Position numbers and translations under genes: made by a program. From contig NZ_OESG01000012.1 of the NCBI RefSeq assembly GCF_900240945.1, positions 434,001 through 498,000 on the forward strand: a DNA stretch of 64,000 nucleotides. The letters run 5' to 3'. The notes beneath the pieces are model-generated. The model was not told where the DNA came from. It saw nothing but the letters and a program-made list of their open reading frames with translations, and made no database searches. The DNA comes from Mycobacterium sp. 3519A. Lineage in GTDB: Bacteria; Actinomycetota; Actinomycetes; Mycobacteriales; Mycobacteriaceae. Below are positions 54,583 through 63,427 of the stretch, piece after piece (the stretch's first letter is position 1; the number at the start of each line of letters is the position of its first letter).

Positions 54583-55527
54583 ATGGACACCCGTCGCCTG
54601 CAACTGCTGCTGTCGCTGTCGCGGCTCGGTTCCATGCGAGCCGTCGCCGAGACACACCACCTGACCACGTCCAGCGTGTCGCAGCAGATCGCCGCCCTGG
54701 CAAAGGAAACCGGGGCGCAACTCATCGAACCCGCGGGACGGCGCGTGCGACTCACCCCCGCCGGGCAGCGCCTCGCCGAGCACGCGGTGACGATTCTGGC
54801 TGCCGTCGACAGCGCCCGCCTCGACCTCGACCCGGATGCCGATCCCGCCGGAACGGTCCGGGTGGGTGGATTCGCGACCGGAATCCGGCTTTCGCTGCTG
54901 CCGATCGTCGCCGAACTCGCCGAGGAGTTTCCGAAGGTGCAGTTCGTGATCAGCGAGTACGAGCCCATCGAGGCGTTCGCACTGTTGACCGACGACGACC
55001 TGGATCTCGCGCTGACCTATGACTACAACCTCGCTCCGGCGTCGCCAAGCCCGGTGCTGGAAACGGTTGCGCTGTGGTCCGTCCCGTGGGGTCTCGGCGT
55101 TCCGGCAGACTCTGCGGACGGACCAGCGGATATCGCCGAGTACTCGGATCGGACGTGGATCGTGAACTCCCGCAACACCGCCGACGAAGATGCGGTGCGG
55201 ACGCTGGCGTCGCTCGCCGGATTCGTCCCGCGTATCGGGCACGAAATCGACAGTCTGGAATTGGTCGAGGATTTGATCGTCGCCGGCTTCGGCGTCGGGC
55301 TGCTACCCGTCGGCAGGCCGACGTCGGCAGGCGTCAAAGTGCTACCGCTGGCCGAACCCCAGGTGGTCCTGACCGCCTATGCGGTCACCCGTCGCGGCCG
55401 CGCGACGTGGCCACCGCTGCGCACCGTCCTCGACCGGATGCGCCAGCGGTCCGGCACCGAACTGCCGCAACCGAAATGGCCGCGCCCCGTCCCCGAAACG
55501 AGCAGGGCTAAACGCGCGTCTCCCTGA
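54583..55527 (+). CDS. LysR family transcriptional regulator
   Basis: 314 residues from ATG at 54583 (MDTRRLQLLLSLSRLGSMRA). Winged helix-turn-helix 1-60 (VAETHHLTTSSVSQQIAALA KETGAQLIEPAGRRVRLTPA) and substrate-binding domain from about 90 (VRVGGFATGIRLSLLPIVAE, VIVAGFGVGLLPVGRPT). The divergent flavoprotein gene is a possible target. The nearby operator overlaps the start region, as in autoregulated LysR genes. The C-terminus converges on a small DUF gene. Confidence 0.88.
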   Translation: MDTRRLQLLLSLSRLGSMRAVAETHHLTTSSVSQQIAALAKETGAQLIEPAGRRVRLTPAGQRLAEHAVTILAAVDSARLDLDPDADPAGTVRVGGFATGIRLSLLPIVAELAEEFPKVQFVISEYEPIEAFALLTDDDLDLALTYDYNLAPASPSPVLETVALWSVPWGLGVPADSADGPADIAEYSDRTWIVNSRNTADEDAVRTLASLAGFVPRIGHEIDSLELVEDLIVAGFGVGLLPVGRPTSAGVKVLPLAEPQVVLTAYAVTRRGRATWPPLRTVLDRMRQRSGTELPQPKWPRPVPETSRAKRASP

Positions 55528-55747
55528 CGGCCTCGACGTCCCCACGCCGAACATCGACGGTGAACCGCTTCGGTCCCCAGCCCGTGGCAAGTGAGAAGTA
55601 AACCTTCTTGGGTTTGCCGAGGACGGTGGTGGACTGGACCGTCCCGACGGACCCGGCCGGGACCTCGGGGACATTCATGCCCTCGATCCGTCGGCGGGCG
55701 ATGATCGAATCTCCTTTGCGATAGCGCAATTCAGTTACCCCCAAGGC
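55508..55747 (-). CDS. Small conserved hypothetical protein
   Basis: 79 residues if it starts at TTG 55747 (LGVTELRYRKGDSIIARRRI); the frame to 55939 is antisense to the MFS gene. The text PEVPAGSVGTVQSTTVLGKP KKVYFSLATGWGPKRFTVDV is an SH3-like beta-barrel pattern known from small mycobacterial proteins. It lacks a clear SD site. It is 25 nt downstream of the MFS gene, so it may be cotranscribed, and its last 20 bp overlap the LysR gene end. The function is unknown. Confidence 0.55.
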   Translation of the reverse strand, partial: ALGVTELRYRKGDSIIARRRIEGMNVPEVPAGSVGTVQSTTVLGKPKKVYFSLATGWGPKRFTVDVRRGDVEAVRETRV

Positions 55748-55772
55748 TCCGAGTGCTTGACAGCTCGCAGAA

Positions 55773-57086
55773 CTATGTTGGCAATTTCGGCTGTTCCAAC
55801 GCAACCGAATTGTGGCGGACGGGTGTCCGAACGGCCAGCATGCCGGCAAGGCCGAGGGCCAGCACCACGCAGATTCCGCCCATGCCCGCGCGGTCCGTGT
55901 CGAAGACGTCGATGAACGTCGAAAACAACCATGGCGCAAGAAAAGACACCGCCCGACCGGTCGTGGTGAACAGGCCGAAAGCCACGCCTTCCTTACCGTC
56001 GGCCGAGATCCGCAGCATCAACGTGCGCGCCGACGCCTGGATCGGCCCGATGAACAGGCACAGCAACAGACCGCACACCCAGAACGCCGCGGGTCCCGAG
56101 AGCGCCATCAAGGTGAGTGCAACGACGAGCATCGCGAACAACGATCCGACGATCACCGACTTCGACCCCAGTCGGTCGTCGAGCAGGCCGCCGGCCACCG
56201 CACCGACGGCGGCGATCACGCTGGCGCCGATGCCGAACAACAGCACGTTGGCCGCCGAGACCCCGTACACCTTGACACCGAGCACCGCGCCGAATGTCGC
56301 GACGCCGGTGATCCCGTCGCGGAACACCGCGCTGGCAAGCAGGTAGTAGACGACGTTGCGGTCGCGCCGCCACTCGCTGACGATCTCCGTCCACAGCGTC
56401 CGGTATGCGCCGAGAAACCCGACCGACTCCCGTCGCTCCCCCACCGGTATCGGCGGCACGGCAACGAACACCGGAAGCGCGAACACCGCGAACCAGACGG
56501 CCGCCAGCAGGACCGCCGCTCGCACGTTCTGCCCGTCGGCGCCAGGCAACCCCAGGAGCCCGTGCACGTCGCCGTCACCGGAGATGAAGCCGAAGTACAC
56601 GATCAGCAGCAGCAGGACACTGCCGAAAAACCCCATCCCCAAACCGAATCCGGAGACCCGCCCGGCGCTCTCCGTGGTCGACACCTGCCGCAGCATCGCG
56701 TTGTACGGGACGGTCGCCAGGTCATTGCACGCCGCGGTGCAGGCCAGCAGGATCAGGCCGGGTAACAGGTAGTGGTAATCGTCGCGGATCAGACTCATCG
56801 CCGCCGTCAGCAGCACCGCCGCACCGGTCAGCATGGCCAGCACGCGGCGCCGCCGCCACGGTGCGTCGACCCACACCCCGGTGACAGGCGCCAACACGGC
56901 CACCACCACGCCTGCGACGGCCAACGCCCGCCCGAGCCAACTGGCAGCACTGGTGTGCCCCGGCAGATCCTGGCCGACGCTGCTGGTCAGATAGACGGAG
57001 AAGACGAACGTCACCACGATCGCGTTCACGCCGGTCGCGCCGAAGTCCCACAGCGCCCAGGACGCTTGCGACCACCGGCGACTCAT
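55773..57086 (-). CDS. MFS transporter of the Atg22/UMF1-like family
   Basis: 437 residues, 12 helices. The first helix WALWDFGATGVNAIVVTFVF SVYLTSS is the UMF1/Atg22 'W-A-x-x-D-F-G' start. It has NDLATVPYNAMLRQVSTTES AGRVSGFGLGMGFFGSVLL and a central loop. Substrates are probably amino acids or small solutes, but this is not established in bacteria. Starts at ATG 57086, 34 nt from a small zinc-ribbon gene on the same strand. Confidence 0.85.
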   Translation of the reverse strand: MSRRWSQASWALWDFGATGVNAIVVTFVFSVYLTSSVGQDLPGHTSAASWLGRALAVAGVVVAVLAPVTGVWVDAPWRRRRVLAMLTGAAVLLTAAMSLIRDDYHYLLPGLILLACTAACNDLATVPYNAMLRQVSTTESAGRVSGFGLGMGFFGSVLLLLIVYFGFISGDGDVHGLLGLPGADGQNVRAAVLLAAVWFAVFALPVFVAVPPIPVGERRESVGFLGAYRTLWTEIVSEWRRDRNVVYYLLASAVFRDGITGVATFGAVLGVKVYGVSAANVLLFGIGASVIAAVGAVAGGLLDDRLGSKSVIVGSLFAMLVVALTLMALSGPAAFWVCGLLLCLFIGPIQASARTLMLRISADGKEGVAFGLFTTTGRAVSFLAPWLFSTFIDVFDTDRAGMGGICVVLALGLAGMLAVRTPVRHNSVALEQPKLPT

Positions 57087-57120
57087 GACCGCCCACCATA
57101 TACAGGCAGTCGGCTGGGTC

Positions 57121-57354
57121 TCAGGCCGCCTTGTAGCGACGGACCGTGCGCTTGCGGGTGTCGGTCGACCACAGCGTGGCGCAGTTCGGGCACTGCAGGT
57201 GCACCACCGTCGCCTGACTGCTCAGCAGGTATTGCCAGTGCGACGCACAGTTCCTGGCGCTCTGGCACTCGACACAGTCCGCGCCCTGATCGCAGTTCGG
57301 GCAGGGCAGCCACGCGCGGCGGCACCGGTTGGCGGTCGGATCAATCGGTAACAC
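57121..57354 (-). CDS. Small cysteine-rich (zinc-ribbon-like) protein
   Basis: 77 residues from GTG at 57354. Cysteine pairs lie in WLPCPNCDQGADCVECQSAR and LQCPNCATLWSTD; together they suggest one or two zinc ribbons, perhaps a nucleic-acid or protein-binding module. The tail is basic (RKRTVRRYKAA). Its start lies within the end of the preceding small gene (14-nt overlap), so the two are coupled. No family is named. Confidence 0.5.
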   Translation of the reverse strand: MLPIDPTANRCRRAWLPCPNCDQGADCVECQSARNCASHWQYLLSSQATVVHLQCPNCATLWSTDTRKRTVRRYKAA

Positions 57355-57571
57355 GGTTGGCCGTCCGATCAGGCAGCACGCCGGAAGCGACGAGTTCGTC
57401 GTAGATCCGCTGCTGCTCATCGTCGAGATCGGAGTACAGCATGTCGTAGGCCTTCTCCTGGACGGCCAGTACGGCGACCGGGTCCCAGTCGTCGCCGATC
57501 GCTTCGAGCACCGCGGCGCGCCGTCGACCCTCGTCAAGGGTGAGGTCGTAGGAGAAGTCCAAATCGCGCAT
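57341..57571 (-). CDS. Small conserved hypothetical protein (DUF6400-like)
   Basis: 76 residues, acidic and helix-rich: DFSYDLTLDEGRRRAAVLEA, IGDDWDPVAVLAVQEKAYDM, LYSDLDDEQQRIYDELVASG. I recall the pattern from a small actinobacterial family (DUF6400), but cannot confirm it here. It precedes and overlaps the zinc-ribbon gene by 14 nt. It may regulate or bind it; this is inference. Confidence 0.5.
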   Translation of the reverse strand: MRDLDFSYDLTLDEGRRRAAVLEAIGDDWDPVAVLAVQEKAYDMLYSDLDDEQQRIYDELVASGVLPDRTANRVTD

Positions 57572-57650
57572 TGCGGCCAGAGTTCCCGACGATCGTTAGC
57601 CCGAGCAATGATCTAGGTCACGTTGGGGACTTGAGCTACATCACAGCGCG

Positions 57651-59048
57651 CTATCGCCCGAGCGTCAGCGGTTGCGCGGCGAGATACTGGTCGATCACAC
57701 TCGGCGTCGGGTCGGCAACGTAGGACGCCGCCGACTGCGCCGACCACTCGGGCGGCGAATCCTGTTGCGAGACAACCCATGCCGCCTGTCTGGCCGCACC
57801 GATCGCGACGTACTCGGCAGGCGTCGGCACGTATACCGGTGCGCCCAGCACCGCAGGCGCGATACGGCGCACCGCTTCTGAACGCGCTCCCCCGCCGATC
57901 AAGATGATGCGCTGGGCGTCGACACCCTGGGCGGCGATCTTGTCGATGCAGTACGCCATAGAGGCCAGCAGCCCCTCAACCGCGGCACGAGCTACGTTGG
58001 CGGGCAACAGATTACGGGTCGTCACGCCGTGCAGCGCGCCTGCCGCATTGGGTAGGTTCGGCGACCGTTCGCCTTCCAGGTAAGGCACCAGGGTCAGTCC
58101 TTCGGCACCGGCGGGGGCCGACAGCGCCAGCTTGTCGAGTTGATCGAAGTCGACGCCGAGCATCTTCGTCACCGCCGCCAGCACCGGCGCCCCGTTGAGG
58201 GTGCACACCAGCGGTAGCTGACGTCCGGTGGCGTCGGCGAATCCGGCGACGATGCCCTCGGGATCATGTGGCGCGGCCTCGCCCACCGCGCTGACCACCC
58301 CCGACGTGCCGAGCGAGACGATGCAGTCGCCGGTTGCGGCGCCGAGGCCCAGTGCCGCCGCGGCGTTGTCACCGGCGCCGGGACCCAGGACGGCTCCGGA
58401 CCGGGTCTGGCCGGCAGACTCCCTCGGGCCGAGCACAGTGGGTAGCGTGGGCCGCCGCCCGCGCGTCGCCAACTCGAGCAGATCGGGTTGATAGCTGTCG
58501 GTTTCCGAGGAGAAGTATCCGGTGCCGCTCGCATCGCTGCGATCGGTGCGCAGCGTGGTGATGTCCGTCGAACCGCTCAACCGCCACGTCAGCCAGTCGT
58601 GCGGCAGGCACACCGCCGCCGTCATGTCCGCGTGCGCGGGTTCGTGGTCGGCCAGCCAGCGCAGCTTCGTCGCGGTGATGGCGGCCACTGGGACCACGCC
58701 GATTCGTTTCGCCCACTCGCCGGGTCCGCCGAGTTCGTCGACGAGCGCGGCCGCCGCGTCGCTGGATCGAACGTCGTTCCACAACAACGCATCCCGGACG
58801 ACAGCGCCGTCACCGTCCAGGCACACCATGCCGTGCTGTTGGGCGCCTACCGAGATTGCCGCGACGTCGTCGAGGCCGCCGACGGCGGTGATGCTCGCCT
58901 CCAACGCCGCCCACCACAGCTGCGGATCGACCTCGGTGCCGTCGGGATGCGGCGACGACGCGGACCGCACGATCTCACCGGTATCCGCATCGCAGACAAC
59001 CACCTTGCAGGACTGGGTGGACGAGTCGATTCCCGCAACGAAAGCCAC
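57651..59048 (-). CDS. xylB: Xylulokinase (FGGY family)
   Basis: 465 residues. Phosphate-1 motif [60 protein letters not shown]; second-domain [20 protein letters not shown]. The pattern matches XylB-type ketose kinases, which phosphorylate xylulose to feed the pentose-phosphate path. Isolated from the polyol cluster by about 5 kb; no xylose isomerase lies here. It starts 18 nt from the divergent beta-lactamase-like gene. Confidence 0.8.
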   Translation of the reverse strand: MAFVAGIDSSTQSCKVVVCDADTGEIVRSASSPHPDGTEVDPQLWWAALEASITAVGGLDDVAAISVGAQQHGMVCLDGDGAVVRDALLWNDVRSSDAAAALVDELGGPGEWAKRIGVVPVAAITATKLRWLADHEPAHADMTAAVCLPHDWLTWRLSGSTDITTLRTDRSDASGTGYFSSETDSYQPDLLELATRGRRPTLPTVLGPRESAGQTRSGAVLGPGAGDNAAAALGLGAATGDCIVSLGTSGVVSAVGEAAPHDPEGIVAGFADATGRQLPLVCTLNGAPVLAAVTKMLGVDFDQLDKLALSAPAGAEGLTLVPYLEGERSPNLPNAAGALHGVTTRNLLPANVARAAVEGLLASMAYCIDKIAAQGVDAQRIILIGGGARSEAVRRIAPAVLGAPVYVPTPAEYVAIGAARQAAWVVSQQDSPPEWSAQSAASYVADPTPSVIDQYLAAQPLTLGR

Positions 59049-59066
59049 GCCTGCGAAGCTACTACG

Positions 59067-59861
59067 GTGCGACGGCTTCTTGTCACCATCCTCGCGGTCG
59101 TGGCCGCGGTGCTACCGACGCCCGTCGCGCAGGCCGATGACGACGCGGCGGCCAGGATCGCCGCAGCGGATTCCTACCTGAGCACCCGGCCCGGCACCGT
59201 CGGCTACGTGTTGCGCGACCGCACGACGGGGGCGGTGTATCGCAACGCGCACGCCACCGATTCGGTGTGGACGGCGTCGACCATCAAGCTCGCGATGGTG
59301 GTCGACCTGCTCACCCGGCAGCGCGCAGGCGCGATCACCCTGACGGACAGCGACAACCGTCTGATCGCGGCGATGCTCCACTCGTCCGACGACGACGCCG
59401 CCGACACGTTGTGGGCGCGGTACAGCGGAGCGGATCACCAGGCCTTCAACAACGACTTCCCGTCCTACGGAATGACCGGCCTTCGGCCGCAACGCGGCTA
59501 CAGCAATACCTATCCCTACTGGGGTTTCCAGAAGGCCACCCCGGACGATCTCGATCGACTGATCAACTACACGCTGACCCGGTTGGATCCGGCCGACACC
59601 GCGAGCATCGTCACCCAACTTCAGCACGTCGACGCCGATCAGCAGTGGGGTGTATGGGGCGCCGGACCGGCGATGGCACCCGGCAACAAGGACGGCTGGT
59701 CCCTGGAGGACACCGGTTGGGTGATCAACACGGTGGGATTCGCCGGGCCGGGCCAGCGGTACACGCTTGCGGTGATGAACGACCTCGGCGGAGCGGGCGG
59801 CTACGCCGACGGCGTCGCCACCACGACGCATCTTGCGCAACTGCTGCTCGCAGGCCGATGA
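59067..59861 (+). CDS. Secreted serine beta-lactamase/PBP-like protein
   Basis: 264 residues from GTG at 59067. Signal peptide 1-23 ([20 protein letters not shown]). Class A-like motif S-x-x-K is Ser71-Thr-Ile-Lys74; an S-D-D in [13 protein letters not shown] replaces S-D-N; the K-T-G position is K-D-G ([11 protein letters not shown]). These changes suggest a penicillin-recognising protein that is not necessarily a lactamase, as in mycobacterial serine-hydrolase lipoproteins. It is divergent from xylB. Confidence 0.7.
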   Translation: MRRLLVTILAVVAAVLPTPVAQADDDAAARIAAADSYLSTRPGTVGYVLRDRTTGAVYRNAHATDSVWTASTIKLAMVVDLLTRQRAGAITLTDSDNRLIAAMLHSSDDDAADTLWARYSGADHQAFNNDFPSYGMTGLRPQRGYSNTYPYWGFQKATPDDLDRLINYTLTRLDPADTASIVTQLQHVDADQQWGVWGAGPAMAPGNKDGWSLEDTGWVINTVGFAGPGQRYTLAVMNDLGGAGGYADGVATTTHLAQLLLAGR

Positions 59862-59991
59862 GTTGACCGCGCCTGCGGTCAGCAGCGCCTACCTCCGACT
59901 GTTTCCCGAAGGAACAACAATCGGCCGACTGCGACCGGCGCAACCCGCCGTTCGGCGTAACCGCAGCACCCCGGACTGTCACACTTACTTG

Positions 59992-60498
59992 GTGTCGGAC
60001 ATCGAGCATCCGGAGGCCCAGAAATGGGATCGGGATCGCGACGAGACGGAAGCGCAACGGCTGGACCGGAATTGGTCGAGTCTGCTGCAAGAACTGCGCG
60101 TCGCGCAGACCGGTGTCCAGTTGCTCACCGGCTTCCTTCTGACGCTGCCGTTCCAGCAACGGTTCACCCAACTCGACGACGTCATGCGCAGCGTCTACCT
60201 GGTCACCGTCGCGTGTTCGATAGGCGCCACCGTGTTGCTCGTCGCACCCGTGAGCATGCATCGACTGTTGTTCCGCAGGCACCGCCTCGACACGTTGGTC
60301 TCGGCCGCGCACACCTACGCGATGGTGGGTCTGGTTTTGCTGGGGGTAGCGCTCGCCGGCGTGGCGGTCGTCATCTTCGACGCGGTGCTGGGCGCGATCG
60401 AGGCGTGGGTGGCCGGAGCGGCGACCTTGGTGGCGTTGGCCGTGTTCTGGTACGCCATGCCGATGCTCGGTCGACGCGACCGGAAGAACCGCTACTGA
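59992..60498 (+). CDS. DUF6328 family membrane protein
   Basis: 168 residues from GTG at 59992, with CACACT ending 6 nt upstream. A charged N-terminus is followed by ...RNWSSLLQELRVAQTGVQLL TGFLLTLPFQQRF, then helices (YLVTVACSIGATVLLVAPVS and MVGLVLLGVALAGVAVVIFD). It is the actinobacterial DUF6328 pattern with four membrane segments. Function is unknown. It precedes a DoxX-like gene 36 nt away. Confidence 0.75.
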   Translation: MSDIEHPEAQKWDRDRDETEAQRLDRNWSSLLQELRVAQTGVQLLTGFLLTLPFQQRFTQLDDVMRSVYLVTVACSIGATVLLVAPVSMHRLLFRRHRLDTLVSAAHTYAMVGLVLLGVALAGVAVVIFDAVLGAIEAWVAGAATLVALAVFWYAMPMLGRRDRKNRY

Positions 60499-60534
60499 CG
60501 TTTGCGTCACGGGGGGCCGGGGAACCCAGGGCAC

Positions 60535-61389
60535 ATGTTGATCCGACGAATCGCGCGCCCCATGCTGTCGGCGGTTTTCATCAGCCGCGGCATCGATGCC
60601 CTTCGCAGCCCCAAACCCGCGGCAGATGCGGCCCGTCCCACCCTCGAGGGCCTGAGCAAGCTGCCGGATCCGGTAGGCACCAACGTCCCGTCCAACGCCG
60701 AGACGGTGGCCCGCGTCAACGCCGCGGTGCAGATCGGCGGCGGCCTGTTGCTCGCCAGCGGCAAGCTGCCGCGCCTGGCGTCCGCCGCACTGGCTTTCTC
60801 CGTGGTACCGGGAAGCCTTGGCGGGCACACGTTTTGGAGCGAATCTGACCCGCAGCGCAAAGCCGACGAGCGGCGGGCGTTTTTGACCGACGTCAGCTTG
60901 ATCGGCGGGCTGATCATCGCCGCGCTGGACACCGAAGGCAGACCGTCCCTTGGCTGGCGAGGACGTCGCGCGGCACACAAGGTCACCGAGGCGGTGGGCG
61001 CGGCACTGCCGGTCGGCGCGGCAGCCGGTGGGACGCTGACAGATAGCGCCTTCGCCGAGAAGGTCGGACACGGCCTCCAGGTCGGGGCGGAACGCGGCCG
61101 CGAGTTGGCGCACGTCGCCCGTGAACGCGGCGCCGAGTGGGCGGAGATCGCCCGTGAACGCGCACCGGTCGTCGTCGAAGCGGCGCGTGAGCGGGGCGCG
61201 GAATGGGCCGAAATCGCCCGCGACCGCGCGCCGGTGCTTGCCGAGGCGGCCCGTGAACGCGGAGCGGAGTTGGCCGACATCGCCCGAGACCGCGCGCCCG
61301 AACTCGCCGAAACCGCGCGTGAGCGCGCGAATGAGTTGGCCGGGACCGCTAAGGCTCAGGCCAAGCAGCAGCGCCGCCGCTGGAGCTGA
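60535..61389 (+). CDS. DoxX-like membrane protein with hendecad-repeat tail
   Basis: 284 residues. Residues 1-150 match a DoxX/SURF4-like core: ARPMLSAVFISRGIDALRSP, VNAAVQIGGGLLLASGKLPR and LASAALAFSVVPGSLGGHTF. From about residue 186 to 273 there are eight 11-residue repeats, each E/D-R-x-x-x-x-x-x-x-A-R (consensus ERGAEWAEIAR / DRAPVLAEAAR). Hendecads make amphipathic helices that lie on membranes or form coiled coils. The tail ends in basic KQQRRRWS. Domains of this kind are rare on DoxX. Confidence 0.7.
   Translation: MLIRRIARPMLSAVFISRGIDALRSPKPAADAARPTLEGLSKLPDPVGTNVPSNAETVARVNAAVQIGGGLLLASGKLPRLASAALAFSVVPGSLGGHTFWSESDPQRKADERRAFLTDVSLIGGLIIAALDTEGRPSLGWRGRRAAHKVTEAVGAALPVGAAAGGTLTDSAFAEKVGHGLQVGAERGRELAHVARERGAEWAEIARERAPVVVEAARERGAEWAEIARDRAPVLAEAARERGAELADIARDRAPELAETARERANELAGTAKAQAKQQRRRWS
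61090..61353 (+). repeat. Eight 33-bp tandem repeats coding the hendecad tail
   Basis: Eight units of exactly 33 nt, each starting GAAC/GAGC/GACC-G and ending GCCCGT/GCGCGT. Units alternate two types (ERGAEWAEIAR and DRAPVLAEAAR), so an ancestral 66-bp pair was probably duplicated. Confidence 0.85.
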
Positions 61390-61441
61390 TGTCCCGAATC
61401 ACGTTGCGCGCCAATTTGCCATCATCTGTGCACGTGAGCGG

Positions 61442-61447
61442 TACATT
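61442..61447 (+). promoter_or_regulatory. -10 box TACATT, leaderless promoter
   Basis: Ends 6 nt before the ATG of the RDD gene, predicting transcription from the start codon. Confidence 0.45.
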
Positions 61448-61453
61448 TGCCGC

Positions 61454-61945
61454 ATGACAAGCGGTGAGTATCAACCTCAACCCGGACAGTACGGCGAACC
61501 CGGCGGTTATTCGCAACCCGTTGGCCAAGAACCCGGTGGCCTGGTTCCGCGTTTCGTGGCGCGCTTCATCGACGGCATCATCGTCAACGTCGTCGCGATC
61601 GTGATCGCCATCGCCATCGGCTCGCTGAACAATTACTGGGTGACCGGCCTGTTCTCCGGTCTGCTGATGTTCCTCTACTTCTTGGTGTTCGAATCCAGCC
61701 AGGGCTGGACGCCCGGCAAGAAGCTGCTCGGCTTGAGCGTGCGCGGGCCCGGCGGCGCCGCCAAACCGGATCTGCAGCAGGCCGCGATCCGAAACGTCTG
61801 GACGCTGTTGAACATCGTGCCGTTCATCGGCGGTCTGCTGACCCTGATCGCGGTCATCGTTATTGCGGTGACCATCAACGGCAGCCCGACCAAGCAGGGC
61901 AAGCACGACGAGCTCGCCGGCGGCACCCAGGTGGTCAAAGGCTAG
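61454..61945 (+). CDS. RDD family membrane protein
   Basis: 163 residues from ATG at 61454. A Gln/Gly/Pro-rich N-terminus (QPQPGQYGEPGGYSQPVGQE) precedes the RDD core (LVPRFVARFIDGIIVNVVAI, ...GWTPGKKLLGLSVRG) with three membrane helices. The GxRxxARxxDG-type motif is RFVARFIDG. The family is of unknown function, with some members acting as ion or sodium antiporters. It converges on the GntP gene 9 nt away. Confidence 0.8.
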   Translation: MTSGEYQPQPGQYGEPGGYSQPVGQEPGGLVPRFVARFIDGIIVNVVAIVIAIAIGSLNNYWVTGLFSGLLMFLYFLVFESSQGWTPGKKLLGLSVRGPGGAAKPDLQQAAIRNVWTLLNIVPFIGGLLTLIAVIVIAVTINGSPTKQGKHDELAGGTQVVKG

Positions 61946-61954
61946 CGGCCGCCG

Positions 61955-63427
61955 TCAGATAAATATCCCGAGCACCAACACCAGCACGAGGCCTGCGACC
62001 GACAGCACGGTCTCCATGATCGACCACGACTTGATCGTCTGGCCCACGGTCATTCCGAAGAACTCCTTGACCAACCAGAAGCCGGCGTCGTTCACGTGCG
62101 AGAAGAACAGCGAGCCCGCACCGACCGCCAGCACCACCAAGGAGACCTGGCCGGTGCTCATGCCTTCGACCAGTCCGAGCATCAACGACGACGCGGTGAT
62201 GGTGGCCACCGTGGCGGAACCCGTTGCGAGGCGGATCAATACGGCCAGCACCCAGGCCAGCAGGATGGCGGATATGTTCGCGCCCTTGGCCCAGTCGGCG
62301 AGCAGTGTGCCGATGCCGCTGTCCACCAGGACCTGCTTGAAGCCGCCACCTGCCGCGACGATCAGGATGATGCCCGCCACCGGCGGCAGTGACGTCTCGA
62401 GGCATTTGACGATCTGATCGCGTGTCATCGCCGCGCCACGGCCCAACGTGAAGATGCCGACGACCACCGCGATCAGCAGCGCCATCAGTGGGCGGCCGAG
62501 GATGTCGAAGATCTGCCGCAGCAGGTTGGTCTCGTCGTCGATGAAGATGTCGGCCAACGCCTTACCCATCATCAGTCCGACCGGTAGCAGCACGGAGAAC
62601 AACGTGATGCCGAAGCTCGGCCGTTGCCGCTCGACGCGGGTGGCCGTCTTCGTCGTCGCGGCCTCCCCCTCGGCGACGTCCGCCGCGGTGACCACCGAGC
62701 CTGTACCGTTGCCGCGCGCGAAATCGTCGGCGTCGAACCGGTCGGGGACGTCGAGGACCACCCAGCGACCGGCCAGCCTGCCGAACAACGGACCCGCGAC
62801 GATCACCGTCGGGATCGCGACCAGCACACCCAACGCCAGCGTGATGCCGAGATCGGCCTTCAACAGGTCGATGGCGGTCAGCGGGCCCGGGTGCGGCGGA
62901 ACCAACCCGTGCATGGCGGAAAGGCCTGCCAGCGCGGGGATTCCGACCGTGATCAACGACAGTTGGGAGCGTCGTGCCACCAGGTAGATGACGGGCATCA
63001 GCAGCACCAGGCCGATCTCGAAGAACATCGGCAGCCCGATGATGGCGCCTACCAACGCCATTGCCCACGGCAGCGCCCGCGGCGACGCGTGCCCGACGAT
63101 GGTGTCGACGATTTCGTCGGCGCCACCGGAGTCCGCGAGCAGCTTGGCGAACATGGCACCGAGCGCGATCAGGATGCCCACCCCGGCGGCGGTGGTTCCG
63201 AAGCCGTCGCCGAACGAGTCGAGCACGTCGCCGACGTTCTCCCCGGCGACGATGCCCACGGTCAGCGCGCCGAAGATCAGCGCGAGGAACGGGTGCATCT
63301 TGGTGATCGTGATCAGCACGACGATGAGCGCGATGCCCGCGACCGCGGCCAGCACCAGTTGCCAACCGGCCGCGACCGGTTCCGGTAGCTCGGTATCGGC
63401 CGCCAAAACAGTGAGTGCGGGATTCAT
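61955..63427 (-). CDS. gntP: GntP family gluconate permease
   Basis: 490 residues, about 12-14 helices. Family text: VLITITKMHPFLALIFGALT, VGIVAGENVGDVLDSFGDGF, GGADEIVDTIVGHASPRALP and ALAGLSAMHGLVPPHPGPLT AIDLLKADLG. The latter is the classic GntP motif. It imports gluconate or similar acid by proton symport. Its ATG shares a base with the stop of the gluconokinase gene (TGATG), so both are translationally coupled. Confidence 0.88.
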   Translation of the reverse strand: MNPALTVLAADTELPEPVAAGWQLVLAAVAGIALIVVLITITKMHPFLALIFGALTVGIVAGENVGDVLDSFGDGFGTTAAGVGILIALGAMFAKLLADSGGADEIVDTIVGHASPRALPWAMALVGAIIGLPMFFEIGLVLLMPVIYLVARRSQLSLITVGIPALAGLSAMHGLVPPHPGPLTAIDLLKADLGITLALGVLVAIPTVIVAGPLFGRLAGRWVVLDVPDRFDADDFARGNGTGSVVTAADVAEGEAATTKTATRVERQRPSFGITLFSVLLPVGLMMGKALADIFIDDETNLLRQIFDILGRPLMALLIAVVVGIFTLGRGAAMTRDQIVKCLETSLPPVAGIILIVAAGGGFKQVLVDSGIGTLLADWAKGANISAILLAWVLAVLIRLATGSATVATITASSLMLGLVEGMSTGQVSLVVLAVGAGSLFFSHVNDAGFWLVKEFFGMTVGQTIKSWSIMETVLSVAGLVLVLVLGIFI

